This document shows, one piece after another, positions 36,435 through 40,766 of a DNA stretch of 40,766 nucleotides. Source of the DNA: Gammaproteobacteria bacterium (GTDB lineage: Bacteria; Pseudomonadota; Gammaproteobacteria; UBA6186; Azoamicaceae); NCBI GenBank assembly GCA_020054325.1, contig JAGVLG010000043.1, positions 1 through 40,766 of the forward strand. Reading direction: 5' to 3'. The position numbers and the translations under genes are program-made. The number at the start of each line of letters is the position of its first letter. Within the stretch, counting starts at the first letter, position 1. The notes beneath the pieces were generated by a model. That model searched no databases. It saw nothing but the letters and a program-made list of their open reading frames with translations, and had not been told where the DNA came from.

Positions 36435-38360
36435 TTATAAAATGCCGCTTAGGATGATTTCAGCTTCTAATTTTTGCTTATCTTTAGCGGTAGCAATAAT
36501 TTCTTTTAAAAGTAACCGCGCCGTATCTTTGTCGCCAGCTTCTAAATATTTTTTAGCCAAATCAATTTTTAGCTTAATCGCCTGCTCTTCCGGGGATAGT
36601 TCGGTATTAGATACATCTGCAGTCTCATTTTCGAGTTTTAATTCGGTCGGTTTGGGTTTGTTTGCCGGTGCTTGCGGTTCATCAACTAATTTTAACTCAG
36701 CCTCTGCAGATACATTATCTAATAATTTTGATTGCTTCACTTGCTGTTCTGCTTGAGCCTTAGCATTATCTACTGTAATTGTTGCCTCTATTTCATCAAA
36801 ATTAAACTGGGGTTCCGTGGCGCCGGTATCAGCAGTTGTAGTTTCAACTGTTACCTTTGGTAATGGCTCTGGGGATTCTAATGGTTCAGATGGTTGTGCA
36901 GGCTGTACTGGCGTCTGAGTTACTGATGGCATATCTGTCTTAATCAAATCGCCGATATTTAGCAGCTCAGACACCGTCTTTACAGGCATCTTTTTGGACG
37001 GAGCATCTGATCCAAACTTTTCTGCTGATAAACTTGCAAGCTCGCGTTCAAACTCATCCAGATTTACATCTTGGCTGGTAACTTTATCCGCTGGTAATGC
37101 AGTTAATTCTATCTCTTCCGTAATTTCATGCTGCATTAAGTTTTTATGTGCGACATCCAGATCAATTTCCATGTCAAATTCTTCATCGTAGGTTTGTAAT
37201 GGTGTGATTACATCAGCCTGCTCAACATGGCGCGCTAATAATTTTTTATGCCAACCTTTCTTTAGGCCAATACCTAATACTATGACCGCTCCCAATAGAA
37301 AACCGGTCAATAATAAAGTAATACTACCGCTAGCACGTTGCGGAGGTGCAGCAGCAACTGGGGCTCCAGTTGCGCTCATTGGTTTACCTGGGACAGCTAC
37401 AGCTCGAGCTGCGTCTGGTTTGCTCCCTGCGGGTTTAATTACTTCCCCAAAATCAATTTCTGGTTCATTACTATCTACAACATCCTTGTACATATCTAAA
37501 TGTTTTTGGCGCTTGGCAGCTATTTGATCTAGGTCCGCTGTTGTGTCAACCAAAGCATCAAGTTCTTTTACTTCAGCAACAGCAGCATCTAGTAACGACT
37601 CAGATGTTTTCTGCTCATATGCTTGCGTCCGATCTACTTGTTTTTGAAAATTTGTTTTTTGATATTGCGAAGAAGTGTCAAAATTTGCCGGTGGTTGTTG
37701 TGTGGTAGACGGTGTGGGTTGTTGTGGCTGCGTTGTATTGTTTGGTTGAGTTGTTGCAGATAATGTCGGCTGCGTCTGGTTGCCTGGCTGTGGTGTAGTT
37801 ATCTGCTGTGTTTGCGGCTTTGATTGAGTTGTAACATTAGCTTTATTAGCAGCTCCTTCACGTTTTATTTTTTCTATATCGCTGGGAAATAACTTCTGGC
37901 TAGTTTGATTTTCCGCAAGTGAACTATATGGAACTGGTCGCTGCGTATTATCAACACTCCTTGGTGGAGGATCTAACAGCATTGTATAATCTTTGATAAA
38001 GCTACCGTTTGGCCATTCAAAATGGATCAGTAATTCTAAATATGGCGATTTGACTACTTTATTACTACGGATCCAAACAAAGACCCGATCCTGATATGTT
38101 TGCACATCAAAAGTTAATGTAGTTAAGAAAAAAGTTCGCTGTAAATTTGCGCGTACAAAATCATTTGCAGATGCCAGGCTAACAATTAAAGTGTTAGGAT
38201 CCATACCACCCATATCTGTAACTTCTAATTCAGCATTTAACGGCTCATCTAAATATGAATAAACCTTGATATCGCCAAAAGTGATGGCATTAACCATTGA
38301 AGCGCTGCAGGCAATATAAATTATTGCTAAGTAATTTACTAAACTTCTGATTCTGCGCAC
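36435..38360 (-). CDS. fimV: FimV/HubP-type polar hub protein, LysM motif not seen
   Basis: FimV/HubP proteins organise the cell pole and type IV pilus or secretion machinery. A signal peptide ending ...SMVNA precedes the FimV N-terminal domain ('ITFGDIKVYSYLDEPLNAELEV', 'RVFVWIRSNKVVKSPYLELLI'). A Gln/Pro/Thr-rich periplasmic linker, one membrane helix at about 340-362, and an acidic cytoplasmic tail follow. The tail ends in the FimV C-terminal TPR-like helices ('LAKKYLEAGDKDTARLLLKEI'). I could not find the peptidoglycan-binding LysM motif that normally lies between N-domain and helix. The start is GTG at 38360 with AAGGAG about 8 bases upstream. The 641 residues are at the short end of the family. 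Confidence 0.9.
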   Translation of the reverse strand: MRRIRSLVNYLAIIYIACSASMVNAITFGDIKVYSYLDEPLNAELEVTDMGGMDPNTLIVSLASANDFVRANLQRTFFLTTLTFDVQTYQDRVFVWIRSNKVVKSPYLELLIHFEWPNGSFIKDYTMLLDPPPRSVDNTQRPVPYSSLAENQTSQKLFPSDIEKIKREGAANKANVTTQSKPQTQQITTPQPGNQTQPTLSATTQPNNTTQPQQPTPSTTQQPPANFDTSSQYQKTNFQKQVDRTQAYEQKTSESLLDAAVAEVKELDALVDTTADLDQIAAKRQKHLDMYKDVVDSNEPEIDFGEVIKPAGSKPDAARAVAVPGKPMSATGAPVAAAPPQRASGSITLLLTGFLLGAVIVLGIGLKKGWHKKLLARHVEQADVITPLQTYDEEFDMEIDLDVAHKNLMQHEITEEIELTALPADKVTSQDVNLDEFERELASLSAEKFGSDAPSKKMPVKTVSELLNIGDLIKTDMPSVTQTPVQPAQPSEPLESPEPLPKVTVETTTADTGATEPQFNFDEIEATITVDNAKAQAEQQVKQSKLLDNVSAEAELKLVDEPQAPANKPKPTELKLENETADVSNTELSPEEQAIKLKIDLAKKYLEAGDKDTARLLLKEIIATAKDKQKLEAEIILSGIL

Positions 38361-38414
38361 CTATCGCGCTCCTTAATATGGAGACTATTAATAGTGACTT
38401 AGAGCATATTATAG

Positions 38415-39437
38415 TCAAAGATAGTCATGCACTAAAACCTCAGCAATCTGAATACTGTTTAACGCAGCACCCTTGCGTACATTATCAGCCACAACCCAAA
38501 GATTTAAAGTATACAAATCGTTCAAGCCGTTACGGATCCGACCTACAAACACAGCATCACTACCTACCGCGTCTCGAAATGCCGTTGGATATTCTAGGTT
38601 ATCTGGATCATCAATAACATTTACCCCGGGAGCATCTGCTAATAATTCTCGGGCAGCAAGCGCACTCAATGGCTCGGACGTTTCTATTGTGATCGCTTCA
38701 GAATGCCCAGATACTACTGGAACTCGCACTGTAGTGGGATTGACAATAATATGCGGATCTTCCATGATCTTATGTGTTTCTACGATCATTTTCATTTCTT
38801 CTTTAGTAAAGCCATTATCTAAAAATTCATCAATATGTGGCAACACATTAAAGGCTATTTGTTGACTATATACCTTGGCCTCTGTTGGTTTACCATTAAG
38901 AAGATGCATGGATTGCTGGATTAATTCGCTCACGGCTGCCCTTCCAGTACCAGAAACCGATTGATATGTTGCAACAGTAATTTTTTTGATCCCAACGGCA
39001 TCGTATATGGGTTTTAATGCTACTAACATTTGAATGGTAGAGCAATTTGGGTTTGCAATAATATTGCGTTTTTTATAATCTGCAATCCGCTGCCGGTTGA
39101 TTTCGGGAATAACTAATGGAATATCTGGATCATTGCGAAAATAGGATGTGTTATCAATAACAACGCAACCAGCTGCAGCAGCTTTTGGAGCATATATTTT
39201 AGAAGCTGCAGCTCCGGCAGAGAATAGGCCAATCTGTACTTTTGCAAAATCAAAGTCTGCAACATCAAGCACATCTAAAGTCTTATTGCCCAGTAATACT
39301 GTTTCACCAGCAGATCGCTCACTAGCCAAGGCATAAACTTTATTAACCGGAAACTTACGCTCCTCTAATATAGTAAGCAAGCTTTCACCCACCATGCCGG
39401 TAGCTCCTAAAATCGCGATATCATACTTTTTGTTGCT
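38415..39437 (-). CDS. asd: Aspartate-semialdehyde dehydrogenase
   Basis: Asd reduces aspartyl phosphate to aspartate semialdehyde with NADPH, the branch point to lysine, diaminopimelate, threonine and methionine. The NADP-binding GATGMVG lies at residues 12-18. The nucleophile is Cys133 in NPNCSTIQML, and the 'VRVPVVSGHSEAI' segment carries the catalytic His. I chose ATG 39437 (MSNKKYDIAILGATG, 340 residues), which matches the family start; a weak AGG lies about 10 bases upstream. The longer frame to 39479 adds an unlikely hydrophobic lead. It precedes fimV by 54 bp, the common Legionella-type order asd-fimV. Confidence 0.96.
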   Translation of the reverse strand, partial: SNKKYDIAILGATGMVGESLLTILEERKFPVNKVYALASERSAGETVLLGNKTLDVLDVADFDFAKVQIGLFSAGAAASKIYAPKAAAAGCVVIDNTSYFRNDPDIPLVIPEINRQRIADYKKRNIIANPNCSTIQMLVALKPIYDAVGIKKITVATYQSVSGTGRAAVSELIQQSMHLLNGKPTEAKVYSQQIAFNVLPHIDEFLDNGFTKEEMKMIVETHKIMEDPHIIVNPTTVRVPVVSGHSEAITIETSEPLSALAARELLADAPGVNVIDDPDNLEYPTAFRDAVGSDAVFVGRIRNGLNDLYTLNLWVVADNVRKGAALNSIQIAEVLVHDYL

Positions 39438-39826
39438 CATAATACTGCCTGGTATGCTGTTGACTACAAATATCATCATACTTTAATCGATTATAAGCTG
39501 ATAGCTCAATCGTAATATTCGCTATGGCATCCAAGCTAGGCAAGCTTATACTGTCTACGGAGCCTGCGGACTGCGTTGATGCACGCTTCGCATCACATGG
39601 TATGCTAGCAAGACAGCCAGACACATATTGGAGCCCCCTGATTCTAAGGAGTTAATTGTAATTATTTAGATAATTGCAAGCATGCATTCGTCTTTCTAAC
39701 TAAAGTCTGACCCTAATGCAATTTGCGCTCTTTTCTCGTGTGCGTCCAGGCAGTGTTTAGTTATTGTTCGGTGTAAAATGATATATGCTGCGTAAAACGA
39801 TATGAGAAATTTGTAGTGCAAAATTC
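39438..39826. other. 389-bp intergenic region with a GC-rich island
   Basis: No convincing gene is present between asd and the polyketide synthase end. A block at 39521-39640 is about 54% GC by hand count and includes a TGATGC/GCATCA hairpin (39577-39582 with 39590-39595). It contains a 'CTACGG..CCTGC' word also found in the palindromic element at 17583. A 67-residue minus-strand frame crosses it but overlaps asd and has no ribosome site. I take this as repeat-like or regulatory DNA. The remaining sequence up to 39800 shows nothing I can assign. Confidence 0.4.
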
Positions 39827-39830
39827 TCAT
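39802..39830 (-). terminator. Possible terminator of the polyketide synthase gene
   Basis: ATGAGAAATTT at 39802-39812 pairs with AAAATTCTCAT at 39820-39830 with one mismatch and a 7-base loop, overlapping the stop codon of the synthase gene. The stem is AT-rich and no clear T-tract follows, so the call is weak. Confidence 0.3.
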
Positions 39831-40766
39831 AACTTTGACTGTATAATACGGACGATTTTTTTATTATTTTCGTTTGTAAACGGTCCAAAATGGTTGCCAC
39901 TAAGGGGAATTAAATCGAATTTTCCGGAAGTACAATTTTGCCAAAGATCAACGGCTTCTTTAGTGGCAAACCTATCTTCTGAATAGTAGAAAGCGGTTAC
40001 TGGAATATCTAACCTATCACAAACTTTCCGACTATGTGTAATGAAGCATAGAACTTCCTGTAAGGCTACATTTACAAAGCTCTCATACGCTGCGTCATTA
40101 TTTTTTAAATCTTGTGGGATATCAAAAAGAGACAAAACTTCTTCAAATGTTTCTTTATTCAGCGTTGTACTTTTAAATATACTATTATCACCCAAAGCAG
40201 AGAAGGGAAAAGCAGACAATGACAAATTTTGGGGTAGCTTATCAACTTTATTTTTAATCGCTAAAGAAACGCTATATGCTACAAAAGCTCCAAGGCTATG
40301 CCCAAAAAAAACATAGGGTCTATCGTCTAATTGTTTAATTATTAAATCCGATATATCATCAATGATGTTGTCAAACCATAATGTTTTATTTTTATCAATA
40401 AAATATTGTAGAGGAGCTACCATATTAACCTGAACGCTCTTGTCGAATAAGTTTACCCATTCATTATAAACATTTACCCCCCCGCCTAAATAAGGAAACA
40501 TGAATAATTTGCACTTGAATTCATTTGTGGTACCTGACATAAGAAGTCCGACGTCAGTAGTCAACGCTCTTTTCTCTTGTGTTGTGACAAGCTGTTCACT
40601 GAGAAACTTTGCAAGTTCCTCAATAGTTGGATGAGTTAGTATTAATGTTGCGGGCAGGGCTTTATTCAATGAATCGCCTAAGCTCTGTGTTAACTTATTT
40701 CGAAGTTCAACAGCCATAAGAGAATCAAGCCCTATGGATATCAAACCAGCCTTCCTATCGATTGAA
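39827..40766 (-). CDS. C-terminal end of a polyketide synthase or NRPS: carrier protein plus thioesterase (partial)
   Basis: The frame stays open to the right edge, so this is the 3' end of a longer gene. The last part of an acyl-carrier domain is present, with the phosphopantetheine Ser in IGLDSLMAVELRN followed by 'HPTIEELAKFL'. A thioesterase domain of about 230 residues follows, with FPYLGGG near its start, the nucleophile Ser in GHSLGAFVAY (codon near 40296), and the probable His in SGNHFGPF near the C-terminus. 'GLDSLMAVELRN' is typical of type I polyketide synthase carriers. The thioesterase resembles the type II/NRPS-style alpha/beta hydrolase that releases the finished chain, so this module ends the assembly line. 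Product unknown. Confidence 0.85.
   Translation of the reverse strand, partial: SIDRKAGLISIGLDSLMAVELRNKLTQSLGDSLNKALPATLILTHPTIEELAKFLSEQLVTTQEKRALTTDVGLLMSGTTNEFKCKLFMFPYLGGGVNVYNEWVNLFDKSVQVNMVAPLQYFIDKNKTLWFDNIIDDISDLIIKQLDDRPYVFFGHSLGAFVAYSVSLAIKNKVDKLPQNLSLSAFPFSALGDNSIFKSTTLNKETFEEVLSLFDIPQDLKNNDAAYESFVNVALQEVLCFITHSRKVCDRLDIPVTAFYYSEDRFATKEAVDLWQNCTSGKFDLIPLSGNHFGPFTNENNKKIVRIIQSKL

Noticed and set aside
39421-39624. 67-residue minus-strand frame overlapping the asd start
   Set aside because: It overlaps asd in another frame, lacks a ribosome site and crosses the GC-rich repeat-like island.
1-40766. tRNA or rRNA genes, CRISPR arrays, IS transposases, prophage genes
   Set aside because: None of their characteristic sequences was found on reading; repeats present are palindromic or coding and not regularly spaced.

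Overview
The window is a dense, AT-rich (roughly 38-40% GC by eye) stretch of bacterial chromosome. Gene content and order point to a gammaproteobacterium, most likely of the Legionellales (Legionella/Coxiella-like, probably host-associated). The pointers are: infA-clpA-clpS-cspD next to icd; asd-fimV-truA-accD-cvpA; a 180-kDa-type NAD glutamate dehydrogenase; and a single-chain L-serine dehydratase whose three cluster cysteines and C-terminal cysteine have exactly the spacing known from the Legionella pneumophila enzyme. This placement is inference from content. No rRNA, tRNA, IS element, CRISPR array or prophage was seen.

Layout. 1-4408: the end of an outer-membrane beta-barrel gene, an unrecognised 425-residue protein, ychJ with a small DUF2103-like gene, an AIM24-family protein and a lipoprotein alpha/beta hydrolase. 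4391-9976: a giant 1861-residue autotransporter with an Asn/Ser/Thr/Gly-rich passenger. 10101-13145: L-serine dehydratase, a coiled-coil protein behind a good sigma-54-type promoter match, a rhomboid protease and an Ala/Lys-rich helical protein. 13297-18961: infA, clpA, clpS, cspD, two small related proteins, and icd. 19013-26732: lytic transglycosylase slt, a degenerate receiver plus HATPase protein, and the large glutamate dehydrogenase. 26845-32148: a lipoprotein with a ruined M48 peptidase site, then two tandem translationally coupled autotransporters related to the giant one at the C-terminus. 32145-39437: cvpA, accD, truA, an unrecognised 582-residue protein, fimV and asd. 39827 to the right edge: the ACP-thioesterase end of a polyketide synthase or NRPS that continues outside the window.

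How the genes fit together. The housekeeping genes cover adaptor-guided proteolysis (ClpA/ClpS), central amino-acid and TCA metabolism (SdaA, GDH, Icd, Asd), fatty-acid initiation (AccD), tRNA modification (TruA), and envelope or peptidoglycan biology (Slt, FimV, CvpA). The accessory layer is mainly surface-directed: three autotransporters, two lipoproteins, a barrel protein, two large unknown proteins and a secondary-metabolite enzyme. Packing is tight. Five of seven convergent gene pairs overlap at their 3' ends by 4-18 bp, and the two tandem autotransporters overlap by ATGA. Three intergenic islands are clearly richer in GC than the background and look like repeat-type DNA. No single undescribed system is proven. 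The best leads are the zinc-site-less M48 lipoprotein beside the autotransporter pair, the pseudo-receiver/HATPase protein, the paired small proteins at 16875-17398, and several strong unexplained hairpins.
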